From Glandiceps talaboti (taxonomy: Eukaryota; Hemichordata; Enteropneusta; Spengelidae): a DNA stretch of 64,000 nucleotides. Positions 24,006-35,539 of the stretch are shown piece after piece; positions within the stretch are counted from its first letter, which is position 1; every line of letters starts with the position of its first letter. The notes under the pieces are model-generated. The model made no database searches, was not told the DNA's origin, and saw only the letters and a program-made list of their open reading frames with translations. The position numbers and the translations under genes are program-made. The stretch is from contig NC_135552.1 in the NCBI RefSeq assembly GCF_964340395.1, positions 3,143,017-3,207,016 of the forward strand, in the 5' to 3' direction.

Positions 24006-27000
24006 ACACAGCTGGTAAGATCATTTTGATTAGGGTCAGCGTTACAGCAATCCTCAGTCACACAATCACATGGCAGTATGGTTATAACAATCCTAACAGC
24101 CTATGAATACCTCAGTTACTTTCAATGCAGTTCTTTCACAATGAAAATACACAATGTACATCTTACATTGAAAGTAGCATTTAGATATCTCACAGATGTA
24201 CATGTGGTTATGTGTCCTACACAATGTTGAAAGACATTTATCTTACATTTCAACATCAAAGGAAATATCACAATGGCATGAAATACATGTATCATATCAA
24301 AGTGAATAGAAATATTGTTACTATGACTACCATTTATGATATTTTCAAAAGAAATGTTTCAATCATTTTTACATGTGTTAGAGATTGTCAAAAAGTAATT
24401 GAACACATACATGTACTGTACAAACATTATATCAGTCATTATTCTACTCTCTTGTGAAATACTTACATGAGTTTGGTAAACACGCTTTTTATTGTTATGT
24501 TGTCAAATAAATGTCTGATTTACGTGACTGTATATAGGGTAAAATATTAGTTTCCACTGATCAAGGTATTCTGGCCAACTGATACTCTACCAGTATTACC
24601 ATATTACTTTAATTTGATTAAATGTCAATTTTAATGTACTTTCATCAAATTCAACTTCATCCGACAAGGAATTGTAATCGCCACACCTCCTAATAAAGTC
24701 TGCCCAGGTGCATAAGTATTTGTATTTAGACTTCTAGCCATTTTAGGATTTTTGGAGGGTGAGTAGTCTATTTGACTCTTACCACTACAGTGACTCACTG
24801 GGTTCAAAGTTGCCCAGTGGTCACTGTGTTTCTTTGATGAAGTTAACCAGGTACATGTATACATACATGTATATGTATATGAACTGCATGGCTAAGAACA
24901 CAGGTACTTGTTTCCCAAGATGTACATGATGTATGCTCTTGAACACATTAAGATATCGATAATATTGAGATATTTTGCAAAGAATATATGTGGACTTACG
25001 CGATCTTAGAAACCCGGTAAAATAACATGGGTTTCTAAGATCGCGTAAGTCCACACACCACGAAATACACACAATGTACATATACAATACATGTACATGT
25101 ATAAACAAGGCTTGCAACAGAACACAATCACAGAATAACAACATGTACTTTCAAACAACCGTTTTACTCAACAAACATTTCAACAATTTTATGTTCCGTC
25201 TACTTCCTAGTTCCCACATTTAATAACCTCCGATAAATCACATTGCTGTTACTATAGGACCATGCCAACCAAATATATTAACCGATTCCTGACACCATGC
25301 ATTGTGAAATGAAGGAAACAAGTTTTTCTATCTACAACATCTACCTATTATGCTGCTGCAGATTAGACTGCATAACCCAAGCCTTACCCTTGACAGCCTT
25401 GCCTTCACTTAACGTGATTGGATAATCTGTGTTTATGGAGAAGGCTGCTATGGTTCTATTTGAATTTCTATCTGTCCCAAGGGGTAAAGCATGGCTGTTA
25501 CATAGAGGTCTTTGAAGGACTTGAGTTACATTGAGTGGATTCATTGATGTACATGTATACATCTTCTGTTCAGAAGGCCACATACATCGGTATTTGTTGG
25601 TATTTTTGCCATTTTCCCCACAACTACATGTACATGCACCCAATTAAAAAACTGAACAATTCGTTTACAGTTCTGCTTCTGAACTTTGATATACAAAATA
25701 CAACATTTAATACTGAAAAATGGCAAACTAAACATGTATTTACAGTTACGTGTAGACTGCCATTTTGATGTACAATGCACATGTAACATCGTCTGATACA
25801 GAATGCCTGGGTGGTTTTGAATCATATGGCTATAGTGCTACGCATACAGAACACACATAAATATGCCCAACTAAACCTCTCTGGTATAGCTAGATCTAAA
25901 TACCTACATGACGTACCTGTACCTGTACATGTATGTTACAGGTACATGTACATATACAAGTACATTCATGCCATACATGTACCAGTAGATTTATAAATAA
26001 GGTAACTTATAACTAGCAGCTCAAAGTCTTTAGCATTCAGCTTTCAATCTTTCTTGATGATGATCCTAACTTTGCAAATCATTTGATCTACATTTTGTAC
26101 GTACCACCGATCTAATGAATTTTTATAAAGGTCATTTACTTGTCACTATTTTGTTGAGCTACATGTACATGTAGGTGACACTTTCAGAGTGTGATAAGTA
26201 GGTGACATCTATCCAAGTATCCCAGACATTTTACTACCACTACCAGGTATATACAATGTACCCACAAAAAACTTGGTAAAAGTATGGAAATTGCACAAGT
26301 TTACATAATGGCATATACACACATGAGTATTTCCCATGGTCTCAAACTTATAATGAAATATTTTCAGTAATAACCCAATGCATTTTGAATGTGCATGCTC
26401 CATACATGGATGTTATTGTAACATTTCCATTAAAATCAGTCAAGCCTACAACGTTTGATGAATGTATAATCAATTTACACAATGTACATGTACTAAACAA
26501 CTGGTGAGTGGTCATATACATATAGTGTATTCAGGAATGCTCTTTCAATATACTACATGTAGTATACAATGTAGCTAAATTGAAAATTTGCCCCAGATGG
26601 CAGAAACAAGTCTTCTTTGTACATACATTTTTAAATCAATATCTTAAGGCCAGAAAAATTACGCTGTTCAATGGGCCTGACCTGCATGTACCCTTATTTT
26701 TTTATTGGGGGGGGGGGGGGGGGACTTACACATACCGGATGTTGCCAATAACATAACAGTACGGACATTACATATTTATGTTGAAAGGTTTTTTTAATGT
26801 ACACAACACGTACATATGATATACCCGGTATACATTTTTGTGCATGGTAACATTAAGTTAAAGATAACTGATAACTCTAAATTTCCATAGTTCAAACATG
26901 TGTTTAATTTTCAGACTACCAGATCAATATTTCAGATGGTGACCCAAAGTTGGGGTTCTATTATCAATTTATTTGCTACATGATGTATTCAGGTATTCAG

Positions 27001-27175
27001 ATGCATGTGTCATTTGTGCTATAATTTCCCATGGATACTGCTGTCTGGTTTCCATTACATTGTACATTTAGGAAAGCAAATTTGACACAATTTATGTATT
27101 CCCTATCCTATACTACAATATGTGATGACAGCAAGAAACCCCATTTTATACCAGAATGCTGCACATGTATGTACC
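24006..27175. other. ORMDL intron 1: AT-rich, rich in ATGTACAT
   Basis: No exon is recognised. The palindromic words ACATGTAC and ATGTACAT are very frequent, especially 25540-26600, as single and stacked copies. A G run lies at 26707-26723. A perfect inverted repeat at 24989-25055 is listed separately. Confidence 0.5.
24989..25055. repeat. Perfect inverted repeat, 27-bp arms, 13-nt loop
   Basis: Arms 24989-25015 and 25029-25055 are exact reverse complements (TGTGGACTTACGCGATCTTA and on). The loop is GGTAAAATAACAT. The transcript would form a stable hairpin on either strand. Confidence 0.9.
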
Positions 27176-27306
27176 GTATGTATGTATGTATGTATGTATG
27201 TATGTATGTATGTATGTATGTATGTACATACATGTTATGTTATAACTTATAAGTTATATTATATACATGTACATATACTTATGTATACATGTCACATGAT
27301 GTGTGT

Positions 27307-27382
<76 letters not shown>
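27176..27382. repeat. GTAT and GT microsatellites
   Basis: (GTAT)n at about 27176-27230 and, after a short spacer rich in ACATGTACAT, (GT)n at 27301-27382. Long CMYV and CVCV frames through them are artefacts. Confidence 0.95.
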
Positions 27383-27385
<3 letters not shown>

Positions 27386-27435
27386 ATGTCTACATGCCAT
27401 GACTTACATTATGCACTGACAGTCTGAAAGCTTTC

Positions 27436-27572
27436 ATGTACATTTGTTGTACAAAGAAATACATTGTGAAGCAGTGTTGTAAAACATTCCTGTGATAATA
27501 CCACTGGTATTATCACAGGAATGTTTTACAACACTGCTTCACAATGTATTTCTTTGTACAACAAATGTACAT
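27436..27572. repeat. Perfect 137-bp palindrome, 1-nt centre
   Basis: Bases 27436-27503 and 27505-27572 are exact reverse complements (68-bp arms) around a single C at 27504. I see no target duplication. See findings for the possible artefact explanation. Confidence 0.9.
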
Positions 27573-28345
27573 AATAAATCAAATTACAAATATTGGCAAA
27601 TAAGTTCTGATACAATAACTCAAACTACATGTACATGCGCTCCAAAGTACTTTCAGTAGTCAAGGAATGTCATACTACACACTCCCCTCCAAAGGGAAGG
27701 CAGCCAGAGAATCTTTCAGTTAATCTGGTGGTAGTAAAACAAATACATTTGTATGCTAATAACTCTTCCCACAACAGCTAAATGAGAAATATGATGATGG
27801 GGACCAGACTATTAAGCAAGTACTGAAGTACTGTACTAGCTAGGAGTGAAAGACATACGCACCTTTAGTACCCTACAGAGGAATAATCTTAATCATATGA
27901 ATTTCACACTGTTTGATAGCCTCCATGTAAAATCCAGTCATGTGGGGATCTCACTTTTACCCTTGCACTTTGCTATTGGCCATGTATTCAAATCTAAAAT
28001 TAGCTTAGCATTTTCCATATGATGAATATGGTACATGTATATGTCTACATTGTATAGCTCAACCCTTAATTGAGTTGATTCTAATGATATGTCGACAATA
28101 TTGGCGTCATATCACAGTGAGAAAAAATGACACTCAATGATTAATTTCCACCTTCTTAAAGTTCTTCCTGACTGAAGCTTCACTCAGTAAAATACCACAA
28201 GCGAAATGCCAGGTGGTATGGGAAAGGCAAGAAGAAAATCCCAATGACTGAAATTCTAGGCCAACTACATCCAATTGATGGCACCGTGCACCATTGACAC
28301 TGCACTGGGATTGTTCCACTGAAAACAAGTCATTGAGAATGACAT
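27573..28345. other. ORMDL intron 1, unassigned
   Basis: AT-rich sequence without exon or repeat that I recognise. An 89-codon minus-strand frame at 28134-28403 overlaps the start of the next repeat element and carries no motif. Confidence 0.45.
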
Positions 28346-28800
28346 AGTCCCCGCTATAATTGGGTTTTAAGGAATTATCACTACTCTGATCACGCAACAA
28401 CATTTGTGAACCTAAAACAAACAGACTTAGATATGTTGTGTGTGCTTGTTGGACATGGAATATGCCTCCAACAATAAAGGATTGGTTGGGTATGGGGGAT
28501 CATATCACGATGAAAATGGAGTCTGAGTTATGGCTTTGGACATGGAAAATTCACAAAACACAAGCCATTGAGAATGACATAGTCCCCGCTATGATTGGGT
28601 TTTAAGGAATTAGCACTACTCTGATCACGCAACAACACTTGTGAACCTAAATCAAACAGACTTAGATATGTTGTGTCTGCTTGTCGGACATGGAACATGC
28701 CTACAACAAGAAAGGATTGCTCGGGTATGGGGGATCATATCAATATGAAAATGGATATGCAAATGTATGTCATAGAACACTGTCCTAATACCAACTCTGA
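28346..28800. repeat. Direct duplication with AGTCCCCGC element ends
   Basis: A segment of about 235 bp beginning near AGTCCCCGC at 28346 is repeated from 28581. Shared blocks include ATTGGGTTTTAAGGAATTA, CTACTCTGATCACGCAACAA and GTATGGGGGATCATATCA. AGTCCCCGC is the terminal sequence of the element family described for 52574-53395, so the element start was duplicated. Confidence 0.75.
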
Positions 28801-30782
28801 ATGAGATCTGTTCAAGCATGTCTGAGTTATGGCTTTGGACATGGAAAATTCACAAACAAAATGGCTGCCAGGCAGCCATATTGGATCGTATCATGACGAA
28901 AATGGATATGCACATGTATGTCATAGAACACTGTCCTAATACCAACTTCGAATGAGATCTGTTCAAGCATGTCTGAGTTATGGCTTTGGACATGGAAAAT
29001 TTGCAAACAAAATGGCTGCCAGGCAGCCATATTGGATTGTATCACAATGAAAATGGATATGCACATGTATGTCATAGAACACTGTCCTAATACCAACTTT
29101 AAATGAGATCTGTTCAAGCATGTCTAAGTTATGGCTTTGGACATGAAAATTCACAAACAAAATGGCTGCCAGGCGGCCATATTGGATCGTATCACAATGA
29201 AAATGGATATGCACATGTATGTCATAGAACACTGTCCTAATACCAACTTTGAATGAGATCTGTTCAAGCATGTCTGAGTTATGGCTTTGGACATGGAAAA
29301 TTTGCAAACAAAATGGCTGCCAGGCAGCCATATTGGATTGTATCACAATGAAAATGGATATGCACATGTATGTCATAGAACACTGTCCTAATACCAACTT
29401 TAAATGAGATCTGTTCAAGCATGTCTAAGTTATGGCTTTGGACATGAAAATTCACAAACAAAATGGCTGCCAGGCGGCCATATTGGATCGTATCATGACA
29501 ACAATGAATATGCACATATATGCCATAGAACACTGTCCTAATACCAACTCTGAATGAGATCTGTGTGAGCATGTCTGAGTTATGGCTTTAGACAGGGAAA
29601 ATTCGCAAACAAAATGGCTGCTAGGCGGCCATATTGGATCGTATCATAAAACAAATTGACGTGCATATGTATGCCATAGCATGTTGCCCCTGTACCAAGT
29701 TTGAAAAAAATCGGTACAGGCATCTCCAAGAAACGGCTGCGGACGGACGGACGGACGGACGGACGCACGGACCCACGGACGGACAGACGGAACCCAATCC
29801 ATAAGTCCCCGTTCCGGACTTCGTCCGCGGGGACTAAAAATGGCTGCCAGGCAGCCATATTGGATCGTATCACGACGAAAATGGATATGCACATGTATGT
29901 CATAGAACACTGTCCTAATACCAACTTTGAATGAGATCTGTTTAAGCATGTCTGAGTTATGGCTTTGGACATGGAAAATTCACAAACAAAATGGCTGCCA
30001 AGCAGCCATATTGGATCGTATCACGACGAAAATGGATATGCACATGTATGTCATAGAACACTGTCCTAATACCAACTTTGAATGAGATCTGTTCAAGCAT
30101 GTCTGAGTTATGGCTTTGGACATGGAAAATTCACAAACAAAATGGCTGCCAGGCAGCCATATTGGATCGTATCACAATGAAAATGGATATGCACATGTAT
30201 GTTATAGAACGCTGTCCTAATACCAACTTTGAATGAGATCTGTTCAAGCATGTCTGAGTTATGGCTTTGGACATGAAAATTCGCAATCAAAATGGCTACC
30301 AGGCAGCCATATTGGATCGTATCACGACGAAAATGGATATGCACATGTATGTCATAGAACACTGTCCTAATACCAACTTTGAATGAGATCTGTTCAAGCA
30401 TGTCTGAGTTATGGCTTTGGACATGAAAATTCACAAACAAAATGGCTGCTTGGCGGCCATATTGGATCGTATCATGACAACAATGAATATGCACATGTAT
30501 GTCATAGAACACTGTCCTAATACCAACTTTGAATGAGATCTGTTGAAGCATGTCTGAGTTATGGCTTTAGACAGGGAAAATTCGCAAACAAAATGGTTGC
30601 TAGGCGGCCATATTGGATCGTATCATAAAACAAATTGACGTGCATATGTATGCCATAGCATGTTGCCCCTGTACCGGGTTTGAAAAAAAACGGTCCAGGC
30701 ATCTCCAAGAAACGGCTGTGGACGGACGGACGGACGGAACCCAATCCAAAAGTCCCTGTTCCGGACTTCGTCAGCGGGGACT
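28800..30782 (-). mobile_element. AGTCCCCGC element with twelve 150-bp tandem units
   Basis: Twelve head-to-tail units of about 150 bp each contain the hairpin GGCTGCC-A-GGCAGCC, then CATATTGGATCGTATCA, GCACATGTATGTCATAGAAC and ACTGTCCTAATACCAACTTT. After the sixth unit (to 29835) and again at the end (30782) there is a terminal module: CTCCAAGAAACGGCTG, a (GGAC)n run, CCCAATCC.AAGTCCC and GCGGGGACT. The terminal GCGGGGACT is the inverse of AGTCCCCGC at 28346, giving a 9-bp terminal inverted repeat. The units are 50 codons long, so frames of 95-147 codons run through them on the minus strand; unit-to-unit changes hit all codon positions, so I do not call a gene. Confidence 0.8.
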
Positions 30783-31017
30783 AATAAACTGGTAGATGTC
30801 ATTCTGCCATATTTGATTCAGTCACAAAACAAATTGACACATACCATATACATGTATGTCTACATATATATAGTACAAATGTATGTTACCTTTGTGCCAG
30901 GTTTGGTTAAAATTGGTTGGTGCATGCCAGAGATATGAGGGTGAATGCATGGATGGATAGATGGATGGACAGAACCCAATGTATAAGTCCCCTCTGGGCA
31001 GTGCCATTAGGGACTAA
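30783..31017. repeat. Diverged relative of the AGTCCCCGC terminal module
   Basis: The order matches the ends at 29640-29835: CACAAAACAAATTGAC, a TGTGCCAGGTTTG block, a GGATGGATAGATGGATGGAC run, AGAACCCAATGTATAAGTCC, then AGGGACTAATTA. It is clearly older or from a sister family. Confidence 0.65.
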
Positions 31018-31799
31018 TTAAGGAACTTAAAAAATAAAATGCACTAATTTAGTGAAATGCTTTCTACATGCATGTGTACATGTATATACAAATGTACAAT
31101 GTATTTGTATTTTCATTTCAAATGTCTGCACTACATGTATATGTATGTATACATTACCACTGAACAGATGGTGACATGCTTAACAAGTGTTGTGCTTTTG
31201 TTAACATGTCCAATTCATGTGATAGTGGTAGTGACCAGACAATTTTGATATTATAAACATGTACCGTATACTTGTACATGTATCCATTCATGAAGAATGG
31301 ATAGATGGAAAACTTTGCATGTTTCACCATCCATGTACATGTATCTGTATATGACTGGTGTTTCACCTAAAAATACAACAATGACAGAAAGAATGGACTA
31401 TCGAATATGGGTATTATTGTTTCATTTATAGGAGTCATGACTTATTATTTGCATGTGCCAGTTTGTGTCATATATCTCAATATCTGACTACATGTGATTA
31501 CTGTAGGCCTAAAAAAAAATAACTGTTTGGTTCTGGTTACCCGACCCCACCTAGCTTTTCACTGCCGACCCTAAACTTTTTTTTTTACATATTCAAGAAA
31601 AAAATAATAAAATTGCAAAAACTGTGAAGTCTCACGAGAAATAGTGGATGCGGAAACTGACATCAACTTAAAAAGACAAAATAAAACTGTTCTTACAATC
31701 TGTAATGGCAGTACAAATGTACATCTGATAGGAAGAAATAAACAACACAGAGACCATTTGGAAAACAATGGAAAACCTGAACTAGACACTCACACAAAA
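31018..31799. other. ORMDL intron 1, unassigned
   Basis: AT-rich, with more ATGTACAT words and a T run at 31578-31586. No exon recognised. Confidence 0.45.
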
Positions 31800-32545
31800 A
31801 ATAAAATAAAAAAATACCACCAATGGTGTTGTAGCACAACTGTACAGTTTTTAAAATGTTTATCCATATGGTAGTCCATGCTAACAATAAGTGAATGCTG
31901 AATGACTATCCAGTTGCCTATCCAACCATGTTGCTATCTTTACAATATATGCTATCATTTGGCTGTTGCTATGGGCGTGGTCTTGTGAGTAGGCATATTT
32001 ACATAAATTTTTTGAATGTTTATTCAATTGTCTATTAATCCCCGTTGTTACATTTTTTTTTGTACCTTTGCAATATACATGATTATTTGGCTGTTGCTAT
32101 GGGCATGGTCTTGTTGCTGGGCACATTTGCATACATTTTTTGAATGTTCATTCATTTGTCTTTCTATTCCTGTTGTTATCTTTGCAATATACATGATTAT
32201 TGGGCTGTTGCTATGGGCGTGGTCTTGTTGCTAGGCGAATTTACATACATCTTTTTAATGTTTATTCAATTGTCTTTGTGAAATACAGGACCGTTTGGCT
32301 GTTGCTATGGGCGTGGTCATGGTTGCTAGGGTATTTGCATACATTTTTTTTGTTTACTCATTTGCCACCAGATGATGTTGTTATTTGACCAAAATATACT
32401 GTCATTTGTTTGTTGCTAAGGCCGTGGTCATGGTCACTAGGGCCAATTTTGTCAAAATGTTTTGAAGAAAATCTGCAGAATAACACTTTAAGAAACATCT
32501 CACCAAGTTTCAGACTCAGTGACCAAGTACTTTTTGAGATATACC
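31800..32545 (+). repeat. Repeat family R, copy 3, left part
   Basis: Begins at CACCAATGGTGTTGTAGCAC and contains about five successive GGCTGTTGCTATGGGCGTGG units spaced roughly 90-110 bp apart. It is interrupted at 32545 by an inserted element and resumes at 33543. Confidence 0.8.
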
Positions 32546-33542
32546 GGAGTTTTCCGAAAACAAGCCCATCCGAAAAGTTGCCCATGGGCGATCATTTGGC
32601 GGGTGGGCGTCTAATGGGGTTTTCAGATTCACTACGGCAAGAATTTTGCCTTGTTATATTGGTAACGTTAGTTTTTATTTAGTTCGAATGTTCCATTGAA
32701 AAAAACCATAAACTTAGAGTGCCAATAAAAAATGGATGTTTTTTACACGAGGAGAATGTGATCGTGAAGGTAGGTACATACACCTTTGTGCTGAGATCGA
32801 TCAACAAGTCGGCAGATGACTCATGGAGACCTGCAGACATCACTGTCAATGCGACACACTGGGTCTAAAAATAGGTCAGGGTAATTTGCATGGTGAGTGT
32901 GCACACAAAGTGAATTACATCGAGTGAGAGTTGAAGTAATGTGTAATGTCATGTATAAATCAGTTCATGGAGATTTAACGATCGGTACAAGGCTAATGTC
33001 AAGTTTATCCAGAGTGAACAAATCATTTTGTGAACTGGTGGTCCGCGGACCAGTGATGAAAAAAATGCAGTGGTCCTGCTAAAAAAATTAGTGGTCCCAA
33101 GTCCCGCTAATGTGAAACATTGAATCTTGCCTATTAATCTGTATATTCAGACGTACACTATTTTTAGTTGAACAATATCCACTTTATAATAATAAATATA
33201 AAGTTGACATGCTTGGTTTCAGTCAATTGACAATTCTATTCTATTTGTAATGGTTATTTTTGAGGCATCGACGCAACAATACAATCAATGCTGATAGAAT
33301 GATAGCAAATAAAATGTTTCATTTGATATATTTGAATTATTATAAAATGAAATTATTATTCTTGTCTTCCTAATTGTTGTGTCCCTAAACTGGTATGTCC
33401 CCATTAGTAATGATATAGCCACATGGCTGTTGAGTGTTGACTGCCAAATAATCGCCCTGAGCTTCTATTTAGTTCCTCTGTTGTGGTTCCGAATTTGCTG
33501 ATTTTCCGAATAGTGGCCCAGGGCTAGTTTTCGGAAAACTCC
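32546..33542. mobile_element. 997-bp inverted-repeat element inserted in repeat R
   Basis: The left end GGAGTTTTCCGAAAACAAGC matches the inverted right end GGAGTTTTCCGAAAACTAGC (33542 backwards), one mismatch in 20. Family R sequence stops at the left end and continues at the right (AGTTTTTGACCAAAATTG), so the element arrived later. A 14-bp palindrome TGGTCCGCGGACCA lies near 33041. It has no long frame and no clear target duplication. Confidence 0.7.
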
Positions 33543-34200
33543 AGTAAGTTTTTGACCAAAATTGAACATTTTTACACCTAATTTGCATATCAGTCATGGA
33601 ATCATTGTATGCTTAATATTTCTTAGTCCATACATCCCTAGATGCATTCCCATTAAATTTCAGCCCAATCTGCTCAGTAGTTTTGGAATTATAGATTTTT
33701 AACCAATTTTAACACATTTTTAGCCCAAATTTCATATTACTGATGGAATCATCATGTCATGAACAAATCTTACTTTGCACCCCCTTAAGAATGTTCCCAT
33801 CAAATTTCGCACAATCTGCCCAGTAGTTTCTGAGTTAAGTTTTTTGACCAAAAATCACATTTTTTGACCCAAATCACACACCTGTGATGCGATCATTTTG
33901 ATTTAAACAATCAAAAAATGTTTACTTTATCTACATGCTGATCCATGCTAGGTCTAGGTGTTCATTTGCTGAATGACTATCCAGTTGCCTATCCAACCCC
34001 GTTGTTATCATTGCAATATACACATGTACGTCACCCGTGATCATTTGGCTGTTGCTATGGGCGTGGGTCATGTTGCTAGACATATTTACATACATTTTTT
34101 GAAATGTTCATTCACTTGTCTATGAATCCCTGATGTTATCTTTGCAATATACGTGATCATTTGGTTGTTGCTATGGGTGTGGTCTTGTTGCTATTTGACC
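33543..34200 (+). repeat. Repeat family R, copy 3, right part
   Basis: Continuation of the R copy interrupted at 32545: units around CTAATTTGCATATCAGTCAT, CAATCTGCTCAGTAGTTTTG and TTTTGACCAAAAATCACATT, then further GGCTGTTGCTATGGGCGTGG units to about 34195. Confidence 0.8.
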
Positions 34201-35004
34201 TTGAAGGAGACTTTCAAGGGGCACCTAAATGGAGTCACTACATATTCCACCTACAAGTTATGATGCATATTGTAAAATTCAACAAACAAATATGGCTGCC
34301 ATTTGGCCACATTTGATTCGGGCGTAAAACAAAGTGTGATCAGTGTTCTCCCCAGAGGGTTTTCACATATCTGGCCCGATATCTTTTAATTTTCGCCGAT
34401 ATATGATCAGTTTTCCCGATATGCAAATCAGATTGCTTAGGGTTCGGTATATTGCACGTTGCATTGTTCATCTGTCACTCAGTAAATCTGAACTGGGCCT
34501 TTAAATAACACTTACTGTGTCATCAATCTCTCAAGATTTACACAACATTATTTCAACTCTTTCTATGTGCTGTTTTCACATTGTACAAAATAATTGCACG
34601 TACAAAAATTATTGAATATCACAAAATAAAATAAGTGCTATAGCAAATAAATAAACTACATTACAAAACTAAATAAATCCTTCCAATATATGGTGCCATC
34701 TGTTGAAAATCCGACAAAGTTGCCTCAGGGTGACAAGTGAACCCAAATAAACATCTCTGTAAGCGCCATTTCAATTCACAATTACGTGTAAAGAAAAGAA
34801 TCAGAATTACATTAATTTTTGCATTTTATTTTTGCATATTTATCATTTCAAAAAACACACACCTGATTTTCCCTTTAATACCAATAAATGATAAATGTGT
34901 GTTTTCAGTATGCAGAGCAGACAAGGCATATTTCATATTGAAGTTAACAATTTTGACAGACAGATATATGTACATGTATCTATTTATTTATTTATTTATT
35001 TATT
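34201..35004. other. ORMDL intron 1, unassigned, ends in (TATT)n
   Basis: At 34285-34340 there is a short match to the 150-bp unit (ATGGCTGCCATTTGGCCACA, then TTTGATTCG). (TATT)n lies at 34980-35004. No exon seen. Confidence 0.45.
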
Positions 35005-35228
35005 AACCATCCAACAGGCATTGCCCAATAACAGGAAAGTTCAGTGTTAATGCAGGAGGAAACCGGAGTACTCAGGGAAAACCTGTGTTGTTTGGTAGAG
35101 TCAAACTGAACGACACTCTTCTTACTTACAGCGTGGTAAATTTAATCAAACCCAGCCGATACCAGGCAGGTTCGAACCCAGGCTGCAGAGGTAAGAGGCG
35201 TACGAGCTAACCGCTCGGCCACTGTCTC
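35005..35228 (-). mobile_element. tRNA-derived SINE with a conserved central domain
   Basis: On the minus strand the head has an A box TGGCCGAGCGGTTA (35221-35208) and a perfect B box GGTTCGAACC (35178-35169), like Leu/Ser tRNAs. The body has AGGAGGAAACCGGAGTACTC then AGGGAAAACC (plus strand 35054-35083). That phrase resembles a central domain shared by SINE families of many animals; I recall this from published SINE families and could not check it. The (TATT)n run on the far side fits a SINE tail. Confidence 0.7.
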
Positions 35229-35391
35229 TATTCATTTCTCATACATGTACATAATACTAGCTCTGGATGTATATGCTGCGGGGTTTTGACACGATTTTCA
35301 GTAAAAAACATCCATACCCTTGCTAAAGACTATAAAAATTACAGAAAGTAACTTTCGATCATTATATTCAACCCATGTCTTGTCTATGAGT

Positions 35392-35539
35392 ATTCTTGTC
35401 TTACGTTTGCTCAAGCCACAAAACATACGACAGCTGCTTAAATGTGTAAAAGGTTGTGCACATGTGCAATATTGAGCAAATCTGTTTGTATGACTTACCG
35501 TTGTCTATTTTGCGGCTTGAGCGAACATAAGACAAGAAT
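35392..35539. repeat. Imperfect inverted repeat, about 39-bp arms
   Basis: Arm 35392-35431 (ATTCTTGTCTTACGTTTGCT and on) pairs with 35501-35539 (ending AACATAAGACAAGAAT) with about five mismatches and a 69-nt loop. It may be a MITE remnant. Confidence 0.7.

Noticed and set aside
35165-35228. Genuine tRNA gene
   Set aside because: A and B boxes are present, but no cloverleaf with a plausible anticodon arm and acceptor pairing forms, and the sequence continues into a SINE body.
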